Below, in pieces: positions 1 to 10,137 of a stretch of DNA of 64,000 nucleotides. The notes below the pieces were generated by a model, which ran no database searches, had not been told where the DNA came from, and saw nothing but the letters and a program-made list of their open reading frames with translations. Position numbers and translations under genes: made by a program. The first letter of the stretch is position 1; each line of letters starts with the position of its first letter. The stretch comes from Arthrobacter silviterrae (GTDB lineage: Bacteria > Actinomycetota > Actinomycetes > Actinomycetales > Micrococcaceae), in NCBI RefSeq assembly GCF_011045165.1, contig NZ_JAAKZI010000014.1, positions 37,187 through 101,186 of the forward strand. Reading direction: 5' to 3'.

Positions 1-933
1 GGTGAAGTGGCGCAGCGAGTCGAAACCGCGTGACCAGGTTAGTTCCTTCGCCACGTCCCACACCGTCCGGGCGTTCCCGGCCACCAGCACGGCTGCCACC
101 TCGCCGGAGCGCCCCAGGGTGTGGCGGCGCAGTTCGGCAACCCTTGCCGCGAGCCCCCGGAAACGGTATTCGTGGGCCGGCAGCACCTCCATGGCGTTCC
201 CGTCGGCCAGGACGTCCAGCGAACGGAGGTAGTCCCCCACAGGATTGTCGTGCCCGTGCGCCTCGAGGGAGACATGCGGGGTGATCCGCGGCAGGACGTG
301 GTCCCCGGTCAGGAGCAGTGAGTTTTTCGTGTCGAGCAGGCAGATGTGCCCCGGCGTGTGGCCCGGTGTGGCAAGCACGCGCACGGCCAGGCCCGCCACA
401 GGCAGCACGGCACCGTCCGCCAGCCTGAGCTCGGGCTCCGCGATGCTGCGCAGCCCCTCCCACTGCCCCGCCCGGAACGTCACCTCCCCCAACACGGCCT
501 CCGGCACACCCCACGCCGTGAACTGTGTGCGGTCGCCGGCCACAAACGTCCCCATGTCCGCCGACCATTCCGCCGGCAGCCGTTCCCTCTCGCCGAGGGC
601 CATCCAGCTGCTCCCGCCAGCCCGCAGCCGCGCCGCCATGCCCAGGTGGTCGGGGTGGTAGTGGGTGGCTACGACGCCTGTGATGTCCGACGCCGTTGCC
701 CCCGACGCGGCCAGGCCCGCCTTGAGTGCTTCCCACCCTTCGGCGGAGTCCCAGCCCGGGTCCACGAGCGCCGCCTCGCCGTCACCCAGCAGGAGGTAGG
801 CGAGGGTGTAGCGCATGGGGTTGCCCGGGAACGGGACTGGGATGGACCACACGCCCGGGCGGACTTCCTCCACGGGCGGCATCACCTTGTTCTGCCACGC
901 CGTGAACTGGTCGTTGCCCGTAACGCTGATCAT
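1..933 (-). CDS. MBL-fold metallo-hydrolase (3' end beyond window)
   Basis: Metallo-beta-lactamase-fold hydrolase, probably acting on a thioester or lactone in the acyl-CoA cluster; the substrate is not readable. The frame is open from an ATG at 933 to the window edge, giving 311 codons with no stop, so the C-terminus is missing. The N-terminal part has an [17 protein letters not shown] strand, then the metal motif THYHPDHLG near residue 95, which matches HxHxDH of the family. The ATG overlaps the TGA of the upstream racemase gene as ATGA, so the two are translationally coupled. Closest architecture by eye is the glyoxalase II/lactonase type. Family confident, role uncertain. Confidence 0.85.
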   Translation of the reverse strand, partial: MISVTGNDQFTAWQNKVMPPVEEVRPGVWSIPVPFPGNPMRYTLAYLLLGDGEAALVDPGWDSAEGWEALKAGLAASGATASDITGVVATHYHPDHLGMAARLRAGGSSWMALGERERLPAEWSADMGTFVAGDRTQFTAWGVPEAVLGEVTFRAGQWEGLRSIAEPELRLADGAVLPVAGLAVRVLATPGHTPGHICLLDTKNSLLLTGDHVLPRITPHVSLEAHGHDNPVGDYLRSLDVLADGNAMEVLPAHEYRFRGLAARVAELRRHTLGRSGEVAAVLVAGNARTVWDVAKELTWSRGFDSLRHFT

Positions 934-2063
934 GGTGCCCTCCAGGCGTTGAGAATTGACTCGATGTCCGCAGCCGCCACATCCGTCCCAGGCGGCGGCG
1001 CTGCCGATCGGGAAAAACGCGGAGCCGGGGCAGCCACAATGTCAGCCCCGGAGCCTGAAAGCGTCCCGCGGGCGGCCACGTGGGGATGCAAGGCGGCTTC
1101 GGCAAACGTCAATACGGGCGTCACGCAGGCGTCGGTGGCTTCGAACAGTTCCGCCCATGCGTCCCGTGTCCGCGTTGCAAAGGCGGCCGCCAGGACTGCG
1201 GCGAGCGTCGGCCACTGGGAGGGGTCGTCCCGGTCGGGCAGGCCTGCACTGCCGGACCCGGAACCGGCGCTTCCGGAACCGGCGCTTCCGGAACCGGCAA
1301 GCCCCAGTCCCTCCAGCAGCGCCGCGTAAAACTGCGGCTCGATGGCGCCCACGGCAACGAATCCGCCGCCGGCGCATTCATAAGTGCGGTAAAAGGGGGC
1401 GGCGCCGTCCAGCAGGTTGGCTCCGCGGGTGTCGTTCCACAGCCCCACGGAGCGCAGCTCGAGGATGAGCTGGGAGAGCACGCTGACGCCGTCGACCATG
1501 GCCGCGTCCACCACCTGGCCCAGCCCCGAACGCTCCCGCTCCCAGAGGGCGGCCAGGATGCCGGTGACCACAAACAGGGAGCCGCCGCCAAAGTCGCCCA
1601 CCAGGTTCAGCGGCGGGACTGGCCGGTCTGCCGGGCCCATCGCATGGAGGGCCCCGGTCAGGGCAATGTAGTTGATGTCGTGCCCGGCCCGCTGCGCCAG
1701 GGGCCCGTCCTGGCCCCAGCCGGTCATGCGGGCGTATACAAGCCGGGGGTTGGCGGCCAGGCACTCCGCGGGACCCAGCCCCAGCCGTTCCGCGGTCCCG
1801 GGGCGGTAGCCCTCCAGCAAAACGTCGGCGGCGGCGACAAGGGACCGGACCGAGGCCAGCTCGCCGTCGTTCTTCAGGTCTGCGCGCACCGTGGTGCGGG
1901 AGCGCTGGAGGTGGGTGTCCACACGGTACCCGCCCACGGGAGGTGCCGGGCCCACCACGCGCACCACCTCGGCGCCCAGGTCCGCCAGCATCATGGCCGC
2001 GTGCGGGGCAGGCCCCATGCCGGACAGTTCCACCACCCTCAGGCCCGCCAGCGTTCCACCCAC
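930..2063 (-). CDS. CaiB/BaiF CoA transferase, alpha-methylacyl-CoA racemase type
   Basis: Family III CoA-transferase fold. Residues His128, Asp157 and Glu242 fall where the catalytic His126, Asp156 and Glu241 of mycobacterial alpha-methylacyl-CoA racemase lie, in contexts AGHDINY, LVGDFGG and IEPQF, so epimerisation of 2-methyl-branched acyl-CoAs is the best call. The start is taken as the GTG at 2063, which overlaps the TAG of the upstream synthetase by one base (TAGTG); this gives 377 residues, about 20 above the usual length. The surplus is a Ser-Ala-Gly repeat at about residues 255-274, encoded by a 15-bp tandem repeat. The 3' end overlaps the MBL gene by 4 bases. Confidence 0.9.
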   Translation of the reverse strand: MGGTLAGLRVVELSGMGPAPHAAMMLADLGAEVVRVVGPAPPVGGYRVDTHLQRSRTTVRADLKNDGELASVRSLVAAADVLLEGYRPGTAERLGLGPAECLAANPRLVYARMTGWGQDGPLAQRAGHDINYIALTGALHAMGPADRPVPPLNLVGDFGGGSLFVVTGILAALWERERSGLGQVVDAAMVDGVSVLSQLILELRSVGLWNDTRGANLLDGAAPFYRTYECAGGGFVAVGAIEPQFYAALLEGLGLAGSGSAGSGSAGSGSGSAGLPDRDDPSQWPTLAAVLAAAFATRTRDAWAELFEATDACVTPVLTFAEAALHPHVAARGTLSGSGADIVAAPAPRFSRSAAPPPGTDVAAADIESILNAWRAP

Positions 2064-3643
2064 TACCCCTGCGCCCCGGCCGTTTCCTGTGCCGCCGTTT
2101 CCTGAGCCGCCGCGTAGCCCTCCCGCAGCTCCCGCTTCAAGATCTTGCCGGCGCCGGACACTGGCAGCGCCTCCAGGAATTCGAAGCTGCGCGGCACCTT
2201 GTACCCGGCAATGTGCTCCCTGCAAAAGGCTTGCAAGGCCGCCGCGGTGGCCGCCTCCCCTTCCGTCCCAGAACCGGCGGCCAGCACCACCACGGCGTGC
2301 ACGCGCTCGCCGTAGTTCTCATCGGGAACGCCAATGACGGCTGAGGACGCCACTGCCGGGTGCATGCTGAGCGCGTTTTCCACCTCCGCCGAATACACGT
2401 TTTCGCCGCCCGTGATGATCATGTCCTTGAGCCGGTCCACCACGAACACAAAGCCGTCGGCGTCAAGGTAGCCCAGATCCCCGGTGTGCAGCCAGCCCCC
2501 GCGCAGGGCTTCGGCGCTTTGTTCGGGCTTGTTCCAGTACCCCTGCATGACGTGGGCGCCGCGGCAGCAGATTTCCCCGACGTCGCCGTCCGCCACAGGG
2601 CGCCCGTCCAGGTCCAGCACGGCCACCTCCGAGTGCGGCGCCGCCCGGCCGCCGGAGCGCAGCCAGTCGCCGTGGTGGTCCTCCGGCAACAGCAATGTGA
2701 CTACCGGCGAAGCCTCCGTCTGCCCGTAGGCCTGCACCAGGCGCAGTCCCGGCAGCCGCTCCATGGTGCGCCGGAGCACGCCCTCGGCGATGGAGGAGCC
2801 GCCGTACAGCATCCGCTTCATGGAGGACAGGTCGTAGTTCGCCGACTCCGGGTGGTCCACCAGGACCTGGATCATGGTGGGCACCAGCAGCACGTCGGTG
2901 GGCCGGTGTTCCTGGATGGCGGCCATGACGGAAACCGGCTCGAAGAACGGCACCATCAGGTGTGTTCCGCCCAGGATGGTGAGCCCGCTCCAGGCGGCCA
3001 GGTCTGCCAGGTGGAACATGGGTGCTGCGTGCAGCAGCGTGGCGCCGGCCTCCAGCAGCTCGCCCGTGGCCACGGTGCCCAGGCCCGAGGTCACGAAGTT
3101 CGTGTGGCTGAGCATGACCCCCTTGGGGAAGCCGGTGGTGCCGCCGGTGTAGTAGATCCCGGCCAGGTCCTCCCCGTGCCGGTAGGCGTCTTCCACCGGT
3201 TCCGATCCGGCCACCAGCTCCTCATAGGAGAGCATGCCGGCCGGGGTGGGGCCGTCGCCGCAGTGGATGTACGTCTGGACGCCCGGGGCGGCCTCCCGCA
3301 GCACGGCCGCCATGGGGGCGAAGGCGTCGTCGAGCAGCAGCACCCTGGTGCCGGAATCGTTCATGGCATACGCGACTTCAGCGGGCGTCCAGCGGATGTT
3401 GATGGGCGTCACGGCGCCACCCGCCCACGGCACGGCCATCAGGTATTCGGCAAAGCGGTCGGAGTTGAGCGAGACAATTCCCACCCTGTCCCCGGCAGCC
3501 ACACCCAGTTGTTGCAGGGCCCCGGCAAGACGCGCCACCCTGTCACCATGTTCGGCATAAGTGCGCTACCGGTCCTTGTAAATGGTGGCAATGGCGCGGG
3601 GCGTGGCTTGCAGCGAACGGTGCAGTCCTTGGGTCAGATACAC
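2063..3643 (-). CDS. Long-chain acyl-CoA synthetase, interrupted by in-frame TAG at codon 26
   Basis: AMP-forming acyl-CoA ligase that would activate free acids for the neighbouring beta-oxidation genes. Conserved motifs are intact: [13 protein letters not shown] (P-loop), [16 protein letters not shown] and the C-terminal catalytic lysine in GAGKILKRE. The genuine start appears to be the GTG at 3643, with GAGGAG five bases upstream and a typical N-terminus ([20 protein letters not shown]). Codon 26, at 3568-3566, is TAG, set between DR and [15 protein letters not shown], where homologues run on without a break. Without the stop the product would be about 526 residues, the family norm. The downstream frame is intact, so reinitiation at the GTG at 3538 would give a 491-residue protein lacking only the N-terminal helix. 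Either a recent nonsense allele, a sequencing error, or a functional shorter protein. Confidence 0.8.
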
Positions 3644-3742
3644 GGTGACTCCTCAATCCATGTCGTGGGTGACAATCAAAAAAGCAGTGTGTAAAACGGC
3701 GCCCGGCACGGCTGCCGGACGGTTGGCGTTCGACGCCGGCCC

Positions 3743-4618
3743 TCACCTTCCCCGGAATTCGGCAGGCCTGCGTTCCCCGAGGGCCGCAACGGCCTCCGCG
3801 AGGTCCCCGCTGTGGAGGAACGCCGAGTTCCACAGGGCCACGTGGCGCAGCCCGCGGGCAATGCGCTCCTCCCGTTCCTCGTTCAGCACGGCCTTCGTGC
3901 CGGCCACCGCCAGCGGCGAATTGGCGGCCATCTCAGCGGCCATTTCCAGCGCGGCCGACAGCAACGACTCCGGGTCTGGGTAGACATCGTTGACCAGGCC
4001 GATTTTCTCCGCACGCTGCGCCGAAATGTCCTTGCCCGTCAGTGCCAGCTCGCGCAGCTGGCCTTCGCCGATGATGCCGCGCAGGCGCTGCAGGCTGCCG
4101 ACGTCGGCCACGATGGCAAGCCGTGCCTCCCGGACGCTGAACTTCGCCTCCGCCGAGGCAAGGCGCACATCCGCGGCGCTGATGAGGTCCACCCCGCCCC
4201 CGATGCACCAGCCGGAGACCGCCGCGATGACGGGCTTGCGGCAGGCCGCGACGGAGGTGACGCCGTCCTGCAATTGGCCTATGAGCCGCAGCAACTCGGA
4301 CCGGACGGCCGCCGTGGGGCCGGTTTCGGCATTGAGCTTCAGCAGCCACGGGCCCAACACCTCCTGCACGTCGAGCCCCACGCTGAAGTGCTTCCCCGTG
4401 CCGGCGAGGACCACTGCGCGGACGGAGTGGTCGGCGTCGAGCGCGGCGAACAGCAGGGGCAGTTCGGCCCAAAAGTCCAGGCCCATCATGTTGCCCCGGC
4501 CGGGCCCGCACAGCCGGACGACGGCGACACCCGGGGCGGGCCCCGCCTCCACGGTGAACGCCGTCCAGGCCTGGCCCATGGCACCACCGGCCACGGACGC
4601 TGCGAAACCGGCGGCCAT
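3743..4618 (-). CDS. Enoyl-CoA hydratase/isomerase, dienoyl-CoA isomerase (ECH1) type
   Basis: Crotonase-fold enzyme of 291 residues. The stretch CIGGGVDLISAADVRLAS followed by VREARLAIVADVGSLQRL closely parallels eukaryotic delta3,5-delta2,4-dienoyl-CoA isomerase, and the three acidic residues of that enzyme are present as Asp144, Glu164 and Asp172. The likely role is shifting double bonds during oxidation of unsaturated fatty acids. The ATG at 4618 shares one base with the TGA of the upstream two-domain dehydrogenase gene (TGATG), so it is in the same operon. About 100 bases separate it from the synthetase downstream. Confidence 0.9.
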   Translation of the reverse strand: MAAGFAASVAGGAMGQAWTAFTVEAGPAPGVAVVRLCGPGRGNMMGLDFWAELPLLFAALDADHSVRAVVLAGTGKHFSVGLDVQEVLGPWLLKLNAETGPTAAVRSELLRLIGQLQDGVTSVAACRKPVIAAVSGWCIGGGVDLISAADVRLASAEAKFSVREARLAIVADVGSLQRLRGIIGEGQLRELALTGKDISAQRAEKIGLVNDVYPDPESLLSAALEMAAEMAANSPLAVAGTKAVLNEEREERIARGLRHVALWNSAFLHSGDLAEAVAALGERRPAEFRGR

Positions 4619-6786
4619 CAGTACTTTTCCCCGCGCCCGGCCTTGGCCTCGAGCGAGTCCGGGGGCAGGAAACGGTCGCCGTACCGGGCGGCAAGCTCAC
4701 GGGACCTGGCCACAAAACCGGCCAGGCCGCCCGCATACCCGTTCATGAACTGGACCACCCCGCCGGTCCAGCCGGGGAAGCCGATGCCCAGGAGGGAGCC
4801 GATGTTGGCGTCCTCCACGCTGCGCAGCACCCCCTCGTCCAGGCACTTGACGGTTTCCAGGGCCTCGGCAAAAAGCATGCGCTCTTTCATGTCCTCGAAG
4901 GGGATTTCCGCCGTGCCGCCCCAGTTTTCCGCCAGGCCTTCCCAGAGCCCGGTGCGGTGGCCGCCGTCGTAGTTGTAGAAGCCGGCACCGCCCAGCTTGC
5001 CCTTGCGCCCAAATTCCCCGATCATCCGGTCCAGAAGCTCGTAGGCGGGGTGGGGCTGGTACTTTTGCACGCCGCCGTCGTGCTCCAGGCCTGCCTTGGT
5101 TTCCTTCTGGATCTTCGACATGAGGGTCAGGTTCAGCTCGTCGGCCAGCTGCAGCGGCGGGGCCGGATACCCGGCCTGCGCACCGGCCTGTTCCACGGAG
5201 ACCGCGGAAATGCCCTCGCCCACCATGGCGATGGCCTCGTTCAGGAACGTTCCGATCACGCGGGAGGTGAAGAAGCCGCGGGAATCGTTGACCACAATGG
5301 GCGTCTTGTGGATCTGCTGGGCAATGTCGAAGGCGCGCGCCAACGTCTCGTCGGAGGTGTTTTGGCCGGCGATGATTTCCAGCAGCGGCATCTTGTCCAC
5401 AGGCGAAAAGAAGTGCAGGCCGATGAAGTGGGGCTGGTCCCGGACGCCGCCGGCCAGTTGGGTGATGGGCAGCGTGGACGTGTTGGAACCGAGCACGGCG
5501 CCTTCGGCCACCAGGTCCTGGATCTCCTGGAAGGCCTGTTGCTTGACGTCCACGTTCTCAAACACGGCCTCGATGACCAGGTCCGCACCCGCCGTGTCCG
5601 ACGCATTCGCCGTAGGGGTGATCCTCGCCAGCAATTCATCGGCTTGGGCCTGCGTGGACTTGCCGCGGGACACCGCCTTGTCGGTCAGCATCCGCGAGTG
5701 CTCCTTGCCGCGCTCCGCCGCCTCCAGCGACACGTCCTTGAGCACCACCTCCATGCCGCCGCGGGCGCACACATGGGCGATGCCGGCCCCCATCTTGCCC
5801 GCCCCGAGGACGGCCACCTTCCTGGCGGTGTATTTCCCAAATCCTTGCGGGCGGCTGCCGCCGGCCTTGATGTGCGCCATGTCGAAGAAAAACGCCTTGG
5901 TCATGTTGGTGGAGACCTGGCCGGCCACCACCTCCACGAAGTAGCGCGACTCAATTTCCAGGGCCGTGTCGATGTCCACCTGGGTGCTTTCGACGGCGGC
6001 CGCCAGGATGGCCCGCGGGGCCGGGTAGTTGGCGCCCTTGAGCTGCTTGCGCAAGTTTGCCGGGAAGGACGGCAGGATGGCGGCAAAGCCTGGGCTGGCG
6101 GGGGTGCCGCCGGGAATCCTGTACTTGGGCTGGTCATAGGGCTGGACGGCGTCCGGGTGTGCGGCAATCCACGCCTTGGCGGCGGGGATGAGCTCCTCCA
6201 CGGTGTCCACCACCTCATCCACCAGCCCAATGGCCTGGGCCTCGCGGGGCTTGTACCGCTGGCCCTGCAGCAGCACCTTCATGGCGGCGTCGGCCACGCC
6301 CATGAGGCGGACGGTGCGGACAATTCCGCCGCCGCCGGGCAGCAGGCCCAGGGTGACTTCGGGCAGGCCGATCACCGAGCCGCGGGTGTCCGCCGCAATC
6401 CTGTGGTGGGCGGCCAGGGCAATTTCCAGGCCGCCGCCCAGCGCTGCGCCGTTGATGGCGGCCACCACGGGGCGGCCCAGTGTTTCCAGCGCGCGCATCG
6501 GGGCCTTGATGGCCTGGCCGAGGTCGAAGATCCGCTGGGCGTCCCCGGGCCCTGCAGCAATGAGGTCGTTGAGGTCCCCGCCGGCGAAGAATGTCTTCTT
6601 GGCGGAGGTGAGGATGACGCCGGTGATGGAGTCCTTTTCTGCCGTGAGCCGCGCCACGGCGGCCTGCATGGACGCCGAGTAGGCGTCATTCATGGTGTTC
6701 GCAGACTGGTCCGGGTCGTCCATGGTGAGGATGACCACCCCGTCGGCGTCCCGGTCCCAGCGGATGGTGTTCTTGGTGTCAGTCAC
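4618..6786 (-). CDS. fadB: Two-domain enoyl-CoA hydratase/3-hydroxyacyl-CoA dehydrogenase (FadB/FadJ-like)
   Basis: Multifunctional beta-oxidation alpha subunit of 722 residues. The N-terminal crotonase domain carries Glu121 (GGGLEIALA) and Glu143 (GLPEVTLGLLPGGGG), the usual hydratase pair. From about residue 323 a Rossmann motif VAVLGAGKMGAGIA starts the NAD-dependent dehydrogenase domain, with the catalytic-type histidine in GLHFFSPVDKMPLLEI. It hydrates 2-enoyl-CoA and oxidises the 3-hydroxy product. The start is taken as the GTG at 6786, four bases past the thiolase TAA, with AGAGGG upstream inside the thiolase end; the TTG at 6804 is in frame but lies within the thiolase gene. Partner of the thiolase just upstream. 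Confidence 0.93.
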   Translation of the reverse strand: MTDTKNTIRWDRDADGVVILTMDDPDQSANTMNDAYSASMQAAVARLTAEKDSITGVILTSAKKTFFAGGDLNDLIAAGPGDAQRIFDLGQAIKAPMRALETLGRPVVAAINGAALGGGLEIALAAHHRIAADTRGSVIGLPEVTLGLLPGGGGIVRTVRLMGVADAAMKVLLQGQRYKPREAQAIGLVDEVVDTVEELIPAAKAWIAAHPDAVQPYDQPKYRIPGGTPASPGFAAILPSFPANLRKQLKGANYPAPRAILAAAVESTQVDIDTALEIESRYFVEVVAGQVSTNMTKAFFFDMAHIKAGGSRPQGFGKYTARKVAVLGAGKMGAGIAHVCARGGMEVVLKDVSLEAAERGKEHSRMLTDKAVSRGKSTQAQADELLARITPTANASDTAGADLVIEAVFENVDVKQQAFQEIQDLVAEGAVLGSNTSTLPITQLAGGVRDQPHFIGLHFFSPVDKMPLLEIIAGQNTSDETLARAFDIAQQIHKTPIVVNDSRGFFTSRVIGTFLNEAIAMVGEGISAVSVEQAGAQAGYPAPPLQLADELNLTLMSKIQKETKAGLEHDGGVQKYQPHPAYELLDRMIGEFGRKGKLGGAGFYNYDGGHRTGLWEGLAENWGGTAEIPFEDMKERMLFAEALETVKCLDEGVLRSVEDANIGSLLGIGFPGWTGGVVQFMNGYAGGLAGFVARSRELAARYGDRFLPPDSLEAKAGRGEKY

Positions 6787-6790
6787 GTTT

Positions 6791-8014
6791 TTAGACCCTC
6801 TCAATCAAGGTTGCCACGCCCATGCCGCCGCCTATGCACAAGGTCAGGACGGCGCGCCGGGCATTGCGCCTTTCCAGCTCGTCCACCATGGTGCCCAGGA
6901 TCATGGCGCCCGTGGCGCCCAGCGGGTGCCCCATGGCGATGGCGCCGCCGTTGACATTGAGTTTGTCGTCCGGGATGCCGAGGTCCTTTTGGAACTTAAG
7001 CACGACGGCGGCGAAGGCCTCGTTGATCTCGAACAGGTCAATGTCGTCCACTGTCAGCCCGGCCGTTTTCAGCAGCTTCCGGGTGGCCGGGGTGGGGCCG
7101 GTGAGCATGATGGTGGGGTCGGCACCGGACGTTGCAGTGGCCACAATCCGGGCCCGGGGCACCAGCCCCAGCCGCTCCCCCATGTCGGCGCTGCCCACCA
7201 GGACCAGGGCGGCGCCGTCGACAATGCCCGACGAGTTTGCCGCCGTGTGGACATGGTTGATGCGCTCCACGGTGTGGAACTTCTGGAGGGCCACGGCGTC
7301 GAAACCGCCGGCGTCGCCCATGCCCGCGAAGGAGGGCTTCAGGGCCGCCAGGGACTCCACCGTGGAGTCCGGGCGCATGTGCTCGTCATGGTCCAGCACC
7401 ACCAGGCCGTTGCGGTCGCGGACCGGGATGACGGAATTGGCGAAGCGGCCCTCCCGCCAGGCCGCTGCCGCCAGCTGCTGCGAACGCACCGCGTAGCTGT
7501 CCACGTCCGTTCGGCTGAAGCCCTCGATCGTGGCAATGAGGTCGGCACCCACGCCCTGGGGCACAAAGTAGGTGTCGAAGTTGGTGGCGGGGTCCATAGC
7601 CCAGGCGCCGCCGTCGGACCCTATGGGCACGCGGGACATGGACTCCACGCCCCCGGCAATGATGAGGTGGTCCCAGCCGGAAAGGACCTTTTGGGCCGCG
7701 GTGTTCACCGCCTCCAGCCCGGACGCGCAAAAGCGGTTGATCTGCATGCCGGCCACGGTGTCCGGCATGCCGGCGGCCAGCGCGGCCGTGCGGGCAATGA
7801 CGGCGCCCTGGTCCCCCACCGGGGAGACAACGCCCAGGATGAGGTCGTCAATGAGGTTTTCATCCAGCCCCGGGTGGCGCCTGCGGAGTTCGTTGATCAG
7901 GCCCACCACCAGGTCCACGGGCTTGGTGCCGTGCAGCGATCCCTTCTTGCCGCGGCCTCGCGGGGTCCTGATGGCGTCATAGACAAATGCTTGTGTGTTT
8001 CCTTGTGGGCTCAC
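6791..8014 (-). CDS. fadA: Acetyl-CoA acyltransferase (thiolase), beta subunit of beta-oxidation
   Basis: Thiolase of 407 residues that cleaves 3-ketoacyl-CoA with CoA. The nucleophilic cysteine is Cys96 in [12 protein letters not shown]; the base histidine is in [15 protein letters not shown] and the second cysteine in [10 protein letters not shown] near the C-terminus. The GTG at 8014 is chosen because the protein then begins directly before the conserved [12 protein letters not shown] strand, and an AGGA lies upstream; the frame remains open further upstream but without family similarity. It sits between the acyl-CoA dehydrogenase (43-base gap) and the fadB-like gene (4-base gap), so the three likely share one transcript. 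Confidence 0.93.
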   Translation of the reverse strand: MSPQGNTQAFVYDAIRTPRGRGKKGSLHGTKPVDLVVGLINELRRRHPGLDENLIDDLILGVVSPVGDQGAVIARTAALAAGMPDTVAGMQINRFCASGLEAVNTAAQKVLSGWDHLIIAGGVESMSRVPIGSDGGAWAMDPATNFDTYFVPQGVGADLIATIEGFSRTDVDSYAVRSQQLAAAAWREGRFANSVIPVRDRNGLVVLDHDEHMRPDSTVESLAALKPSFAGMGDAGGFDAVALQKFHTVERINHVHTAANSSGIVDGAALVLVGSADMGERLGLVPRARIVATATSGADPTIMLTGPTPATRKLLKTAGLTVDDIDLFEINEAFAAVVLKFQKDLGIPDDKLNVNGGAIAMGHPLGATGAMILGTMVDELERRNARRAVLTLCIGGGMGVATLIERV

Positions 8015-8057
8015 CTTGGGCCAGGTCCTTCCAATCGGTTTGAAGCGTTGTGGGTTT

Positions 8058-9215
8058 TTAGAGCGAACGGGCAATGAGTTCCTTCATGACCTCGTTGGCC
8101 CCGGCCAGCACGCGCAGCACCCTGTTGTCGGCATACATGCCGGCGATCGGGTATTCCAGGCAGTAGCCGTAGCCGCCAAAGAGCTGCTGGCAGCGGTCCA
8201 CCACTTCCCCGGTCCTGTCGGTGATCCAGTACTTGGCCATGGAGGCGGTGGCGGCGTCGAGCCCGCCAGCGACGTGCCGGGTGATGCAGTCGTCCAGGAA
8301 GACGCGGTTGACCCGGTTGATGGTGGCGCATTCGGCCAGTTCAAAGCGGGTGTTTTGCAGTTCAAAGAGCGGCTTGCCAAACGCCTCGCGGCCCTTGGTG
8401 TACTCGAGCGTGGCGGCGAGTGCGGCCTCCGCGATGCCCTGGGCCATGATGGCGGTGATGAGCCGTTCCTGCGGCAGCTGGTTCATGAGCTGGTAGAAGC
8501 CCTGTCCCTCGGTCCCGCCCAGTATGTTCGCGGCCGGGATGCGCAGTCCGTCAAAGAACAGCTCCGAGGTGTCCTGCCCCTTCAGCCCGATCTTGGCCAG
8601 GTTGCGGCCCCTTGTGAAGCCGGGAGTTTCATCGCCCACCTCTGCCACCAGGAGGGATACGCCCTTGGCGCCCTGGCTGGTGTCCGTCTTGACGGCAATC
8701 ACCACCAGGTCGCACAGCTGGCCGTTGGAGATGAAGATTTTGGAACCGTTCACCACGTAGTGGTCCCCGTCGAGGCGTGCCCGCGTGGTGATCCCCTGCA
8801 GGTCGGAGCCGGCGCCGGGCTCGGTCATGGCAATGGAGCCGATCCATTCGCCGCTGCACAGCTTGGGCAGCCAGCGCAGCTTCTGCTCCTCGGTGGCGTA
8901 GGCCAGCAGGTAGTGGGCCACAATGCCCTCGCTGACGGCAAAGCCCAGGGAGCCCGCTCCGGCTGCGGTTTGCTCCTGCAGCAAAAGTGCCAGGTTGGCA
9001 AAGGTGCCGCCTCCGCCACCATATTCCTCAGGGATGCTCATGCCGCACAGGCCCAGCTCCCCCGCCCGCGCATACAGTTCCCGGTCCGGGTGGCCCTGGG
9101 CCTGGAATTTTTCTTCCAGCGGCGCCACTTCCTTGACGAAATAGTCCTGCAGCAGCGCGGCAACGTCGCGCAAATCCTCATCGATCCATGGCGCGGAATA
9201 AGTACTTGTTGACAT
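8058..9215 (-). CDS. Acyl-CoA dehydrogenase
   Basis: FAD-dependent acyl-CoA dehydrogenase of 385 residues, first gene of the minus-strand operon. Flavin/substrate motifs [15 protein letters not shown] and KIFISNGQ are present. The position that holds the catalytic glutamate in medium-chain enzymes (YEGT) reads LAGANE here; instead Glu250 in QLPQERL matches the location used by isovaleryl- and long-chain-type enzymes, which suggests long or branched substrates. There is no Shine-Dalgarno before the ATG at 9215. A TTGACA-N17-CACTAT promoter-like pair on the minus strand would start transcription within a few bases of the ATG, so a leaderless mRNA is plausible. Confidence 0.93.
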   Translation of the reverse strand: MSTSTYSAPWIDEDLRDVAALLQDYFVKEVAPLEEKFQAQGHPDRELYARAGELGLCGMSIPEEYGGGGGTFANLALLLQEQTAAGAGSLGFAVSEGIVAHYLLAYATEEQKLRWLPKLCSGEWIGSIAMTEPGAGSDLQGITTRARLDGDHYVVNGSKIFISNGQLCDLVVIAVKTDTSQGAKGVSLLVAEVGDETPGFTRGRNLAKIGLKGQDTSELFFDGLRIPAANILGGTEGQGFYQLMNQLPQERLITAIMAQGIAEAALAATLEYTKGREAFGKPLFELQNTRFELAECATINRVNRVFLDDCITRHVAGGLDAATASMAKYWITDRTGEVVDRCQQLFGGYGYCLEYPIAGMYADNRVLRVLAGANEVMKELIARSL

Positions 9216-9220
9216 ACTGC

Positions 9221-9251
9221 CAATAGTGCTTAACTATTGACAGCGTGTCAA
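9221..9251. promoter_or_regulatory. Two adjacent palindromes in divergent acyl-CoA dehydrogenase/crotonase promoter region
   Basis: CAATAGT-N5-ACTATTG (9221-9239) is a perfect 7-bp inverted repeat. It overlaps by three bases a second perfect one, TTGACA-GCG-TGTCAA (9237-9251). On the minus strand the latter supplies a TTGACA -35 box, and CACTAT 17 bases on would be the -10. The likely binder is the TetR protein encoded at 10134, next to the divergent gene; this is inference from position. Confidence 0.6.
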
Positions 9252-9285
9252 TGGCACGCCGGGGTTAATCGGGAAAGTGATGATA

Positions 9286-10137
9286 ATGAGCACGTACACC
9301 GCCATCAAATGCACGTTCGACGCCGGGGTTGCCACGGTGTCGCTGAACCGGCCCGGGGCCCGCAACGGCTACACGCCCACCATGGCCCATGAACTGGAGC
9401 GCGCCTTGAAGGCGGCCGACGCCGACCCCGCCGTCCGCGTGGTGGTCCTCACCAGCGAAGGGCCGGACTTTTCCGTGGGCGCCGACCTCAGCGGCGGCGG
9501 CTTCGACCTGGTCCCGGAGGGAGTGGACCCCGAATCGTGGCAGGAGCCGGCGGGGCGTTGTTCCAAAACCATTTATGGCATGGACAAACCCGTCATCGCG
9601 GCCCTGCGCGGGGTGGCCGTGGGGGGCGGCATCACCATCACCCTGTCCTGTGACTTCCGCCTGGCCTCCACCGACTCCCGCTTTTCCTTCCCGTTCAGCC
9701 GTCGCGGCATCTTTCCCGAAGGTGCTTCGGTGTGGTACCTGCCGCGACTGGTGGGCATGACGCGCGCTGCGGACTGGATGTTGACGGGCCGCCTCTTTGG
9801 CGCGCAGGAAGCGCTCGACGCCGGTTTGGTCACCTCCGTCCACGAACCGGACCAGGTGCTGGAGGCGGCGCATGCCCTGGCCCGAGACCTCATCGCCAAC
9901 ACGTCCGCGGTCTCCACTGCCGTGATCCGGCAAATGCTCAACCGGCTCAGCGGAATGGAATCGCCCTACCCCGCCCATGCGGTGGACTCACGACTCATCG
10001 CCGGGCTGGGATCCAACCCCGACGCCGCGGAGGGAGTGGCCTCCTTCCTGGAAAAACGGGCACCGCGGTTCCCCCTGGCCGTTCCGGCCGACCTCCCGCC
10101 GTGGCTGCCCTGGCGCTCCGCAGGGACCACGCCGTGA
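9286..10137 (+). CDS. Enoyl-CoA hydratase/isomerase family protein
   Basis: Crotonase-fold protein of 283 residues, divergent from the beta-oxidation operon. The oxyanion-hole strand reads FSVGADLSGGG and the second-loop motif is VAVGGGITITLSCDFRLAS, followed by RRGIFPEGASVWYLPRLVG with the conserved catalytic-type glutamate. Three clustered starts (GTG 9277, ATG 9280, ATG 9286) are in frame; ATG 9286 is chosen because GGGAAAG lies eight bases upstream. The gene overlaps the TetR gene by GTGA. Specific substrate not readable. Confidence 0.9.
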   Translation: MSTYTAIKCTFDAGVATVSLNRPGARNGYTPTMAHELERALKAADADPAVRVVVLTSEGPDFSVGADLSGGGFDLVPEGVDPESWQEPAGRCSKTIYGMDKPVIAALRGVAVGGGITITLSCDFRLASTDSRFSFPFSRRGIFPEGASVWYLPRLVGMTRAADWMLTGRLFGAQEALDAGLVTSVHEPDQVLEAAHALARDLIANTSAVSTAVIRQMLNRLSGMESPYPAHAVDSRLIAGLGSNPDAAEGVASFLEKRAPRFPLAVPADLPPWLPWRSAGTTP

